Assembly (NCBI RefSeq): GCF_040436345.1
Contig: NC_133221.1
Coordinates: forward strand, 5,826,663-5,890,662
Source of the DNA: Pagrus major
Taxonomy: Eukaryota > Chordata > Actinopteri > Spariformes > Sparidae
Reading direction: 5' to 3'
DNA: 64,000 nucleotides
The notes beneath the pieces were generated by a model that searched no databases, had not been told where the DNA came from, and worked only from the letters and a program-made list of their open reading frames with translations. The stretch's first letter is position 1, and each line of letters begins with the position of its first letter. The translations under genes were made by a program, and so were the position numbers. Below, in pieces: positions 1 through 12,720 of this stretch.

Positions 1-719
1 ATCAGTCTGTTTACCCGTGTGCAGGCAGAGAGAGCGCTGATGCAGCAGGGCAGAGACACAGCAGACTGCACATACAGTAGATCAGCACTCGCAGATCAAA
101 GGCCAGAAACCAGTCTGCCAGAGAGAAAACGTAGCCTGAGGACAGAGTCTGTGTCTGGGGAGCACTGTGTGGGCTTTAGATTAAACAGAAATGTGATTTA
201 AATGTGATAAGAAAATTAATGTTGAGCTGCATTTTTTAAAATTTTTTAATTTTCCTTTTTCCTTGCTTGTCTCCTTCATCATTCTTATACTTTCACCGCC
301 TCTCACACACAAAACACATCTGACACGACCTGTTTTTATGTCTTGTAGAATATTAAGCACTCACGGCTCCAATATGTACCCAGCTGTGCACTTCGGTTCC
401 CGTCCGACTCATTTGTCTCTCGTCTTCAAAGCTGATAAAACTGACAAGTATGAGGGGCGAAGGAACTGTCCCCCTGTGAAATTAAAACCGGCACAGGATG
501 CAGGATTATCTTCTGGTGTCAAAGAAAATTTTAAGTTGAGGGAAAAGAGAGAGTTTCGGCTTTAAAGTCAAAACAAAAGGGTTCATTTTGTCCATAAATA
601 ACAAAAAACTGCAACCCAAAATTGCTATAATTGCAAAATTTGACAGATAAACAATGTGAAATGGAAATAAATCAACGCTGCAGTGTGACTGTATCCTGTC
701 TTTCTCTTATTGTTCAGCC

Positions 720-1205
720 CAGTCACCAGGATATTTTGTAGGCAGTTAACATTTCTGCAAACCACAGTTAAATCCCAGGTTGACATTTGTCCCAAATGTG
801 GCATATCACGTTCACATTATATATGCTTATTAGCCACCTGTCACACCAGGAGGTGGAGGAGAAGGTAGTCTCACATCCAACAAGGCTGCCAAATGGGCGA
901 CCTGAGTTTGAGTCACACCACTGGATAATTTTAAGGCGACCTGGAGACATTTCACCCGTTTTTGTAGCGGCTATTTTTCAGGGGAAGTCGGACCATCTCC
1001 ATCTGTGAGTGTGGCAACCAAAATAGGTATTTTAAGCCAAACCACGATGCTTTCCGAACCCTAACCAAGTGGTTTTAGTGCCAAACCTAAACAGAGCATA
1101 AGCACCGCATAGAAAACGCTACCTAAACAAACGGAAAGTTGCAACACAGTCAAGTTTTAACGTATCTGTGGTTTTGCAGGAATGTAAGTAGTATACGCCA
1201 GGTTT
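720..1205. mobile_element. Non-autonomous TIR element, degraded copy
   Basis: The left end begins CAGTCACCAGGATATTTTGT and continues GGCAGTTAACATTTCTGCAA. The inside shares blocks with the copy at 49641-50341, such as the stretch near 1035 ending in ATGCTTTCCGAACCC. The right end (about 1163-1205) is an eroded inverted copy of the left end. No transposase frame is present, so it could only be mobilised by another element. Confidence 0.7.
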
Positions 1206-1974
1206 CCAAGAACAGCCAGGCAGCAGCTCTGGATATTTCTCTTTTTGCAAAAAAGTCACTTGGACAAAATCTCACCGTATGTTTGTTGCACATCACTGTT
1301 CAATATTTCACTTGATATTTTGTACCAAAGCCAGGATATTTTCCATCGTGTGCTGCAGTAATTATCATGGCCTCCAGTTTATGTCTCTTTGAAAGTTGCT
1401 ATTAATTTACCTACTTACCCCAAAAAGGACAGTAGCATCTCATGATGGTGATGCGATATGCACTATATGCATCCTACATCATAACCAAGATATACATTTT
1501 CCTTCTTGCTGTGTTTGAAATGTGAGGAGCGACTCTGGATTGTCAAGAAGACATATTCATTCCCCTCATTTATCACTTTTCAAAGCAGTCTGGCCTTTTT
1601 TGTAGTTGTTATTTTGATGCATCTCACTTTACCTGTGAAGATGAGACGTCTTTGCGGATGTTACTTTGAGGTTTGAGGCTCCACTTAGACAGCCTTCTCA
1701 CCATTACACATTCATATATCTAGGATCTTCAGCTCCGCGGGAATACAGCGAGTTCAGCAACGTCTTCCTGCCGTACTAAAGCTGTCTAATGTTAACATCC
1801 TATAGGGTCTGACAGAGGAAGTTGAACTGAAGTTCATTTTTCCTGAGAAGAATCTGTTATTTACTGTTTTTATATGTATGTAGCCTCCTTAGTCCAAACT
1901 GCAATTACTAGAAAATAAGTAGCACAAATTCATTTAACAAGCTGATATTGTGATTATGGTACATGTCCTCATGA

Positions 1975-2130
1975 TCCGTCCTTTCTACTCCAATTCACTG
2001 TCTATGTAAGCGGCCGTGCATCTTGGTAGAGTTGCATCATGTTTTAAGAGGCGGGGCGTCGCCTTGCCTGCTCTGCGAATTGCCGGCTATCAGTGCAATT
2101 CGCCGCCTCTATAAAACCAACCTTTACCAA
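1975..2130. repeat. Repeat-like segment with GC-rich imperfect hairpin
   Basis: AGAGGCGG near 2048 is complementary to CCGCCTCT near 2104, and GCGAATTG is complementary to CAATTCGC inside, separated by a short loop. The surrounding text (CTGTCTATGTAAGCGGCCGT, TTTTAAGAGGCGGGGC) resembles dispersed teleost repeats. No coding content. Confidence 0.4.
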
Positions 2131-3236
2131 GTTAAAATGAAGATAGATTAAGCAACTGCATGGCGTATTTCTCATGTAAAAGTGTTCAGAAACATATTTC
2201 AGTTTGAACTATTTCCCAACGAGCAGACAGTGGTATCTGTCCAATCGGGAGCAGCCAGAAAGTGTTCGCATGGTTGCCTGAGGGTGTAGCCTGCATTCGT
2301 CAAGCATGTAAGCGCGTACCATCAGTCCCTTCTGTGAGTTTAATAGTCCCCTACTTTACTCGAGTGCTGAGGTTACATGACAGTGAATGCTAGCTCAAGA
2401 AAGTCGCTGCAGTTTGTCATTGAGAACCATTTAGCGTTGTATGAACCTGCTTAGTGAACTACATCTCTTGTCTGGCACAACATGCAGCACCAGTGCCGTC
2501 TTCTTGGCTCAGAAAAAGTTGAACTTGACAACCTCCCACTTGTTTATAGTTGTTGTAGCACAACCAGCACAACTTCACTTCACTTGAAGGTGCACGGAGA
2601 AGGAAAAAAGAGGTCAAAACTCCTGTAACACTGGTAGTATATAACGTTTAGGCTTGTGGCGTTCATTGAGGTCCTCCTGATAGTTGTTAAAGGACATCGC
2701 ATTAGTAGATCTTTGTGTGTGTTTGTGCTAAACTCAGAACTCACCAGACACCCTCACCCTTCAGTTTTGCTGATTTTCACATCACATCTCTGTCATCACA
2801 TTTCACATTTTTGCTCACGTTGAAAGATTTTGTATCCAGTCCCCTCTTTCTCCAGACTTTGTATGCAGTGTTCAAAAAACACACAGACTCTTTTTTTCCC
2901 ATAAACAGTTTTATCCTCTTTTGAAAAATAAGCAGAACCAACATTCTGCAGTATCACCACAGTTTACATTTCCTCACACAGTAAGTGAGGAGAATTCGAA
3001 TCTCCTGATCTTCGAGTTAAGATACTTATCAAGCTAACAGCTGGAGCCAGCACACACAGTTTCTACCTGTGAAAGCTAATGAACACGCTTGATGAAAGAA
3101 ATCAAGCACAGCATGCGTGCGTGGTAGGAGGATATTCAGAGAGCATTTCTTGAGTGATCCGTGTCGGTTGGCTGTCTGTTTTCCTAACCGAGACACAAGA
3201 GAAGATGAGTTTTAAAAGTAATTAGCATTACAATGG

Positions 3237-3264
3237 GTGTTTGTGTGTGTGTGTGTGTGTGTGT
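3237..3264. repeat. (GT)n microsatellite
   Basis: About twelve GT units after GGGTGTTT. Likely polymorphic. Confidence 0.9.
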
Positions 3265-6090
3265 GGTGGTGCTTTCCGGGACCACATCAGTATTCCCCTC
3301 CAGCTCTTGTCAACATTTCCAGAGTTGGCGTGTCATGCGGTGCTGGGGAGATAACAGACAAAACGGATACAAGGACACTCACCTCAAACTGGAGCGACGA
3401 GGAAAACCTTGGCTGTGAATAAATGAGTGTGTGAGCTCACGGAGCAGCTAAGTGCAGACACGGTAAATTTATAGACGCCTGGATGTTCCAGCAGTTGTGT
3501 GTCATGCGCTGCTGTTTAAAAAATAAACAAAGCTAATGTTGTACGTCTCTTAGCTTGTCATAAATCTTATCGTGATGTAACGTGTTGCATATTTAATCTA
3601 TCTTATCCTTTATTGAAGCACATCTCATATGATGATGACGGCGACGACCCCCTTAACCTCAGCTTCAAGGCTGCGCCCTGCGGAGATTGGCAGGTTTTAT
3701 AATGACTTCCCGCTGATCCCAGATGAACGGCGGGGCGCTATCTGAGAGAGCAAGAGGGATTTGCTATGCATGTAAATCGCAAATGGGTTAATCCAAGTGG
3801 AACACAATAACCCAAAGTTAGGGACACATTAGACTGATGAAACATCCAAAGAAAAATAGAAAATTCCTGAATTCTCTCACGAGTGGTTGTTAATATCCTT
3901 TTGTAGGGGTTTAATTTAATTAACTCTGCAAAAAAAAGATTTTTTTAGACACAGATTTGCTAAATTTACCCCAAGAGTTCAAAAAAAGGTTCAGCCTTAG
4001 TTAACTTTTTGAGACGCTTCACACCAGAGATGTTCGTCAGGTCATCTGTCGGTCCTGTCACTTTGGTCCAGACTAAAATATCTCAATATTTAACTTTTTT
4101 TTTTTCTACAGACATTCATGGTGGTCATAGATGATGCGTACTGACTGATCGCCTGGTTTTTCCTCGAGGGCCCCCGTGAGATTTAATAGCACCCTCGAAA
4201 ACAATGCATTATGAAAACCTTCTCTGATCATGACGCCTAAAGTTACTCTACAGTTCTCTGGCTAATCAGGCAAGTGTATGAACTGCAGTGACAAGTGACA
4301 AACAGCTAGATCCATGTATTTCTCCTCTATTAAACCTCTGTATCTTCAATGCGCTGCATCATTATATGAGGCTCTTTATACCTGGCACCTCGACATGCGT
4401 CTCGAGTGACCACTTGAGATCGGATCTAACTTTCCTGCTGCATATGCAATTAAATACGTACATCACTGGCACAAAGGGACGCACCGTTTTTTTTACACAA
4501 GGAAAGAAAGAACTGAATGTATAACATTTGCCGAATTTACAAGAAGGCCCAAATTGTTAAGAATATGTCATAGACAGCATTGTATAACATTAATTAAGTT
4601 CCTCCTAGGTCAACAACTCACAAAATTGAGTGATTTTATCAGGGAGTCTGGGGAATTTCTCTCCCTTTTCAGTTCCTTGCTGTTGACTGTGTAGTTGCTG
4701 TGGCTGCTTTGACCGATAGTATGTTGGTGTTCAAGTTCTTGTTTATAACTATTAGCTATAAGTCATCCTGGCCTTTCAAATTATTTATTTACTATAACGT
4801 CATTATAGAGACTGACCTCTCGGCATCCCCAAATGTGACCGACTTCCATCGTCCCCGTTTAAAATTGTGGTTTTGGGTCAAAAGTCTCAACAGCTGATTT
4901 AATTGCAAAAACTACGGTGATCCACTTTTCATTTACTAGGTTTTATGATGATATAGTTATATTACAACATTATGTGATATTATTCAACACATAAATCTTC
5001 CAGGAATGGTAAATATTAAAGATGTATGGGAACAGGACCATAATACGACAATCCCTGACACCACAGACACTCTCATTATTGATTGCATTAACTATTAACT
5101 AATTAATTTAATTCTGGTGCCAGCTGTCCTAGAAGTCACCAGCAACAGCGTGACTTATGTTCTGGTAATGCATCACTTCCCTTTTTAAAATTTAAAAAAT
5201 GTTTTGGACACCACTGAAGCGTTCTCGTATCTCCCAACTATTATAGTGCTTCTTTGTTAGCTCGCCAATTAAACCTCAATAGGGCCTGCCCTCTCTCTTT
5301 CATGCAGTGGATATAAAAGGATCTGAGGTCAAGTTTAAATAAGCTAAGAGAGCTTTCCTTCCTGTCAGCATGGAGAGTTTAATATTGTGCTTTCCTGCAA
5401 CGTGATCGCTAATGTAACAGACATTTTAACCTCTTCTCTGTCCTCTCGTGCGTGTCAACAATTTATGCATTAATACGTTGCCTTGATGCTCGAATCATTT
5501 GCACTTCACTCCTACACCCTGAAAAATGGTCTGTTGTTCTGGCATTGAAATGCATGACTTAGCTTTTTATTATTACACCTACACCCCAAACATGTGGAGT
5601 CTGCAATTGTGTAACCTTCTTGTATATTCATATTTTTTATTTTCTTGTCTTGTCCCTGTCCATTGAAAAGAACAATTCAATTTAGGGGAAGTAAAGATTA
5701 AATCAACCATAAATCACAGACACTGATGGTCAGCAGTGCACAGAGAGAAATAAAGCTGTCGTAGCTAAAAATGTACCCTGGCGTGTCGCCCTTAATAGTC
5801 CGCGGAGGGCCAGCCCTGTTTGTTTTTGGTGCATCCTTGTTTATTCAGGTACTGTGGCCGTGGCTCGTGTCCATGCACGGCCTCCTCCTGTGGCATGTGC
5901 CAACCCACTCACATGCCGGCCAAGTCCGCCCACTCCCACTGCCCTCCTTTATCCACCTGCCACTCTCTGTAGCTCATCAAAGACAGAAAAAAAAGCCTTA
6001 TCTTATCTTCAAACGCAGTCTACCTAAATGAAATGCCCCGAGCCTTGTGCATGCATTTGTGTGCTTTTTGGCCCAGTTTCTTTCACGACT

Positions 6091-6106
6091 GTGTGTGTGT
6101 GTGTGT
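6091..6106. repeat. (GT)8 microsatellite
   Basis: Eight uninterrupted GT units. Confidence 0.85.
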
Positions 6107-7009
6107 CTAAGTGATTGCTCCCTGCTTCCCTTGTTTCACCGTTCTCCAGGTAATAGGAAACTTGGAAACAAACGGATGCTGGGCTGATTGCCTCTTCGCT
6201 GTCCGACAAAATGCTTCAGGGGTAAATAGGGAAGTTGTTTTTTTTTTTTCCTTTCTGATGGAGCCTTGCTTTCTTCTACTTCACGATGCTTATTCCAAAG
6301 TGCTTCCGTTTCTTCGTGATATTAGTCATGCTTTTTACTAAGACATCAAAGAGCTAGAAACGCTTCATCAGACTCAACCCGGAGACCCACAGGTATAATG
6401 ACAAGTACACCTCCACTGTTACTGCAAATAGCAGCCAATGTGATGATAATTGCAGCCAATTACTTTCCTGTTGCCCCCTGGTGCTTTTGTAAGAGCTAAA
6501 CACGCAGAGCCCTTTCGCAAAGAGGCAAATGACATGACTCTAATGTTGCTTGTCTCTCCATGTGAAGCAGACAGTTTGAAAGAAAGACAAAGAAGATATT
6601 TAAAGGGTACATTATCTTTATTGCAACCCAGAGGCTATTATTAATCTGAGATAGCTGCCTTATAAAAAGGGGGAGAAGGTGAAAGGAAAGGCATTTGAGA
6701 AATATAACACTGATCTCATTGCACTTGTGTCTCATGTTTGTTAAAGGAGCAGTCACGCATTTAATACTTTTATCCTCTTTGATGCAGAGAGCTCAATGAG
6801 AAGTCTTTTTTATTATTCATAGAAAAACAACATTTTTGATTTGGTATTATTATGGATTATGTGCGCAGTGACATCTGGATGGGTACACTTTCAATACTGG
6901 AACCCAGTGGGATGTTATTAATGTGAGATAGTGCTACGAGTAGGTGGAGAAGGTGAAAGGAAAAGCAGATGAGAGATGCATGTGAGATTTATTGCCAAGT
7001 GTTGCAGAA

Positions 7010-8275
7010 GGATTGATACCATTCACATGTGTCCCTTAAATATTGCGATATATCAGCGTATCGAGTTTTTAGCACAGCCCTATATTTATTATTGCAATAT
7101 ACTGCATCGATATCCAGCTCCAAAACTCGATATTTTTAAGGAAATTATTCATGTTTAAACGGGTTTAAACAGGGCTCTTGTAGATGTCGCAGTACGGCTA
7201 GTTGCCTGTAATTGCCGGTTGCCATTTCCGGCAGAGTGAATGAGTCAGCAGGAAGCAGCATTGCCGACACAGCTGACAAAATAGGGTACATTTTGATATA
7301 ACCAAACGTCCTTGGTACATTCACGCCGCAGGCTTGTGCAGCGGTGTGGGGGTGTCACTCTGTGGTCCGTGTGTGTGACGTGTTGGGGACCCCCGCTGAC
7401 CAGTTTGCCCGAAAGGCGAAGCTGCTGTGTTGTTATGTTACTAGCATGCTGGTCCTGCTTGTGATCTTTGTTTGTCCACATCAACAGATTAAAAACAACA
7501 GTAAACAACCAGGATGCCAGGCATGTAATTACTGTCTGTTTTAAACTGGGGCACAAAACCAAACAGTGATCTCAAGTGAATCATCACGCCACACAGAGAA
7601 ATGCTGCATTCCCTCTGGAGCATTTAGCCATGCTAAATAACTTGCCCCGGTACTGACCCGTTCTGCTCTGCCTCTGAGTCAGTGGTGCATTGTATTTGTC
7701 ATGAGTTGCGTCCCCGTAGTCTGGTTGATTAGTATGCTTCAGGCATATGGTTATGACACTATAGCAACTATAAGGAGCCCTTGTCCATTTATTTTCATAG
7801 GTCTACATTTCAGTTCGGTGTGTTCACTGTTCAGACAGTGACATAATAAATTAATACAAGCACTTTATTTTCATACGATGTTTACAGCGTGTTCAGGGAC
7901 ACAGTAAGAATACTTAATGCACTTGTTTTTTTCTATTTCAGTGTGTCCAGTTAAAATGCAAGAGTGCACTTAATTTGTTATGGCAGCTACATCAGTGTGT
8001 TTGGTAACACAGTCTGTAAATGTGCCAACACTGTTCAAATACGTTGGAAAGGACATTTTGAATTACATTGTTTTGACTCAATTTGTCTGCTGAATAATCA
8101 GTATAATGTGATGCGATGTAATAAGACTACCTCGATCGTACACAGCAACTTGTATTTCAGCTATTTTTACATTTTCAGTGAACTGTGGATTATCAAAATA
8201 TATCGCAATATGCATCGTATCGCAATGTATCGTGATATAATCGTATCAGGACCCATGTGGCGTATCATACAGTGA
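7010..8275. mobile_element. Non-autonomous DNA-transposon remnant with GATA/ATCG-rich ends
   Basis: The left end (about 7040-7140) has TTGCGATATATCAGCGTATCG followed by AGCACAGCCC. The right end (about 8185-8275) has the inverted style, CGCAATATGCATCGTATCGC and CGTGATATAATCGTATC. ATCG/CGAT-rich ends of this kind are typical of teleost non-autonomous DNA elements. No transposase frame is visible, and boundaries are approximate. Confidence 0.5.
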
Positions 8276-8296
8276 AGTCCTTGCCAATAACCAGAA

Positions 8297-8490
8297 CATA
8301 TTTAAACATGAAGCTACAGCCAGGAGCCAGGTGAAAAACAATCCGCCTTCCCGCACCTTTTAAAGCTCATTAAAACTAATAGCTTTAAGTGAGCTTCAGA
8401 TGTTTGTGTAGCTGTTTACCCTTCTTTTTAGCCTTTATTCTAAGCTAAGCTAACTGTAGCCTGGCTGTAGCTTCATATAGAGAGCCAAAG
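8297..8490. repeat. Fold-back copy of a common teleost repeat
   Basis: ATGAAGCTACAGCCAGG near 8309 is repeated inverted as CCTGGCTGTAGCTTCAT near 8460, with CTAAGCTAAGCTAACTG next to it. The same vocabulary occurs at 24620-24830, 52683-53650 and 54085-54225. Confidence 0.6.
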
Positions 8491-11400
8491 TCCTGATGTC
8501 ACGTACATGTTAGCCTCTCCTACGACCTGCTGCAAATCACTGCAATCTGTCATCAAGAGTCCATCTACTGATTTTCGTTCCAGACCTTGGAAAACCTTAC
8601 CAATGGAAAGAGCCTTTGAAAACACATAATGTATCGTATATATTAAGTATAAATTAATGCATGAACAAAAAAACTGAATTTACATATTTCCATCTGGTTT
8701 TCCGTATGTTTTTCTAGTCACAGTTACATTTAGCAAAGGTTTGACTTGGGCTCTTTTAATTATCTCATCGTGTTGTGGCCTCTTCTGCAATAATTTAATG
8801 GCATCTGACTGGAGAATAAGCTGCAATGCCTAATATTTGCATAATAGTAGTGGATGGAGCTCATTTATAACCATTTTTTTGGTGTGCTTATTATCAATTT
8901 GTGTTACATTTGGATAGAAACTAGCCTTGAGTCACTAACTACCCCTCATCCCCACAATCAGTTTGCTTCCCATAGTCTCTCTGCCTGATCCTGAGCGGCC
9001 CAGACAATTTTTTCTTCCTATTAATTTCGTCTGTCAGCCTACATCCTGACCACACTTTGTTTTGAAACCTGTCTTTTGCTTCGCCCCCTTGCTTGCCTGA
9101 TTTGGACTGACTGAACGGGCTCCTGTGAGCCCGCCCGCTCACCTGATTCCTCTTGTCGAGTTTGTCACAAGTATTGATCTTCTCGTCTAACCCTCAGCAG
9201 GAAGCGGGAAGCAGCATTAAGCGGATTAGCAAACTTTTAGAAATATCTAACTATTCCTTTGAAGTTGAAATGTAATTATCAGTGGTGAATGTAACAAAGT
9301 GCAATGACTCATGTGTCGTATTTAAACAAGCGTTAGCCAACTTTTTTGATTCAGCTTATTCTGAAGTAAACTGACTGCACAGAAAAATTACATCATCAAC
9401 ATCATCAGGTTGTTTCCCTATAAGTCTAGCTTTCCCTGTGCTTTCCCACCTGCCATGAGGCATCGTTTTCCCCGGTCACTATCCCCAGGTAACGGTGGAA
9501 CAACTGGAATAACTGTGAAACTCTACACTGCAAAAGAAACCGAGGTAAAAAAAAGAGTGAACTGACGGTTATTCACTCAATGGAGAGTGTCCAGTGTTGT
9601 GTTAAAGTCTGTTCCCTCGTTGATCTGTGTTTTGTCTTGGCACCAGGACTTGAGACGGTTCAAAACAGCCATTTAAATACATTTTAATACAACCCAGTGT
9701 TTTATTCTGCCTTTTCATAGCACTGAGATCAGGGTTTCGAGGTCGAATTGGGATTCTTACAGTTGTTTTTGCTTTGGACATCAGCCAGGCTGCTAGCAGT
9801 AGCCATGTTGCTACTTTAACCCGAACCCTTTCCAAACATTTGATTTTTTTTTTTATGATAAACTGCAGGACGAAGTTTGTCTTTATCGGTTGAAGAAAAT
9901 CTCCCGCTTCTTAAGCTCCATAAAATATTAAAAACCCTCTCGGATTATCTTGAAAATGCATCGTCAAAAAGCTGAAAACAGGGCTGTTTTTTCTGAGGCC
10001 ATGAAAAGTTGACTTTCTAGAGATCTAACAGGACAGGATCACACTAACATCTGATGATTTTAGATAAATATGCTGTAGATTAAACTATCAAACAGTAATT
10101 AAGATTGTTAAATGATCCCATCTTTAAACAACAACAGCAGTAACATTCAACATACACGTGAGGCAGCGGTAGTTTTAATCCAAAAACATCAGATGTAAAA
10201 ATAAAACACTGACAGGGAACATTTTACTGCCCAACAAATACATGTACTCTTGATATCTATGTACATTTTGAGTATTTTTACTGTGTGGTATTAGTACTTT
10301 TACTGTTTCAAGCATCTGAATTCTTCCATATCTGTGTTTTCCCGTGAGCACTGTTGATGCGAGCGTGTAATGACAGCGGTCAGCGTTCATCACATGAGTC
10401 AGACGTGGTCGATGCGCCGTGAAACCACATCTCACCATTACAGTCATTAAAGCAGCTGACGCACAAGCACAACAATCCCCAAACAATTTAAGCAGGGACC
10501 CCACAAGGACATAAGCAGCACCGTGTCCAATTGGGTGCCGTAAAAAAAGAACACTAGCACAAACCTGTGCTCCAAGTTTATTGATTTCATAATTAGTCTG
10601 CGTAATGGCTCTCTGCGTGACGTGCACCCTTTCCCGCAAGCCTCCCCCGCTGTAGCCTGTGGGAGAAAGACATCAGGTGGTGTGTGACAGGGTTATTAGA
10701 TCTCCTTACGTGGGTTTTATAAAATTACCTGTTCTCGTTTGCGTCACGTTATCGCCGAAAGAACCTTTTATCCAATTTAGCTAAAGGTGATTTAAACAGC
10801 TGTAATAGTGGAATCGTGATGGAAAAGGGCAGGGGATATATTCTGCGGCTCATTTTCAATAAACTGCAGCTGAAGGGGAGCGCAGGGATGTGCAGCGAAG
10901 CCGACTTAAAACGGTATTCAAGACTGTTGGATTCAGTTGTTTCACCCACCATAAATGTATCCGCAGCCCTTTTTGCCTCGCTACAAAAAAAGCACACACC
11001 AGAGTAGAAAAGAGACAACAGAGATATTATTCACTTTTTCTGAATTTCATTATTGAACAAATTGCACGCACGTCTTTCCCCGGGCAAGATTTTTCATCTG
11101 AAACTTCTTCCCCTCGACAATTTTGGCATTACTTATTATGTTTTTATGGGATGAAACCATAAATGTTTTATGGCAGTAACTAATCCTTGATTCTCATGAA
11201 TTAGTCAGCCGAATAGTGGTGCTCACTTGCACTGAAGGGTTTGGGGTTTTTTTCTTCTTCTTTCTTTTTTTTTTTGTTGCAGGAGTCTGGACTGCACTCA
11301 CGCTCGACGGGAACAGTTGTGGCCCCAGGAGATTATTTGACAACTTAGTCTAATGAGTTACTCACTCACTTTCAGCCTATGTGGTGAAGCTGTGTTGTAT

Positions 11401-12151
11401 AATATATTATTACTTCAGTCAAGCTAATGGAAATCACGAATGTGCATCTTACAGTTAGAGTGCAGTTTTGTTGTTTTGTACCAGAGCATCCGCTGTCTCG
11501 GTGTGATTTGCTGAGCAGCAAAAAAAACAAAAAAAAACACAGGGCATCTCATTTGCAAAATTGCCAGGTGTGCAAGTCTTTCCACAGGAATCTGCTATAA
11601 GATATGCATGAGATGGAAAGTGATGCTTGTTAGCTTTGATAGTCTGATCATTTGAACCTGTAACTCTAACTCTAAAGTTTTCTCTTTCTGGACTGTAAAA
11701 TGATAGGCACATCAAATATTGTAAGAAAGGACTGGGGGGTAGACTGTCCTCTGAAGGAGAACAACACCGTCAGACAATAATGACAAAACCCTCCTGGTGG
11801 CCGAGGAAAATTATGATGAGAGCACAGGAGGAGGTCTGGTGACGGTATTATATGGCCCCATTTGAGACGGTCTCATCTACCGTGTGAGAGAAAGTCCCAG
11901 AAGGTCGCACAGAAAAGGTCATAGAAGTGGTTGCGAGTGTTAACTAGAAGTACATTTGCAAAACCGACCACTTTGTCTTCATCCTTGAACTCCTCTCTTT
12001 TTCTTTCCACCTCTATTAAACAGCAAGTGCACGGCTGCTTCCCCGAGTTTTTCTATGTTTCATCCACTGTAGAGGAGACAGTCGGCATAGATGGATCAGA
12101 CTTAAACAGAGAACACTATTTCCAGTTTCCGGTTGTTTCCTCTCAGATTCC

Positions 12152-12720
12152 CCAGATTTAAAGGTGCAATGTGTAAGATGTGGCTTGAATTTTAGTTCAG
12201 ACATTTAAAAAATGATTAACCAAGATAATCAACAGAATGTGAAAAAACATTGCTGACGTTATGTCAAAGATGTCTCATGAAGAAAGCAGACTAACCAGCT
12301 AACTCCGGCCCATCCTCTCTCGTATTTACACGGCAGCCATTTTCCTCTGACGCTACCCTCAGGGCAGGAAGCTTGAATGTCCTTCTGCTGTCTTTGAGGT
12401 TGAAAGTTGCACAAATTCACTGCTTCCTAATTGAATAGCAACTGAAAAGGCGATCAATAGTGGCAAAGAAGTGGTTACATTAGCTAATGGTTTATCAAAT
12501 ATGTCGTTTTGCCTTGACATATGGTCTGCTTTTCCTCTGGATTTTCACTTTGCATTGTTTTTTCATTTGCTGATCATTCAGGAAGCTGTAAGATTAAAAA
12601 TGATTTGTCAGATTCCCGACGTACAGAGACTACCTGAACCCTGAAAGGCAGCAGTACGACATTCAAACTTCCCACATTGAAGACATCAGAGGAAAATGGA
12701 CGCCGTGTGAACATGGTCTA
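12152..12720. repeat. Repeat with about 80-bp inverted arms
   Basis: The block near 12325-12405 (CCATTTTCCTCTGACG, then GGAAGCTTGAATGTCC) is matched inverted by 12638-12715 (GGACGC and CATTCAAACTTCC regions). The left part starts AAAGGTGCAATGTGTAAGAT, a familiar start of a dispersed teleost repeat. Confidence 0.6.

Noticed and set aside
10175..10639. 154-codon open frame on the minus strand
   Set aside because: No motif, signal peptide or splice-consistent partner; composition looks like chance.
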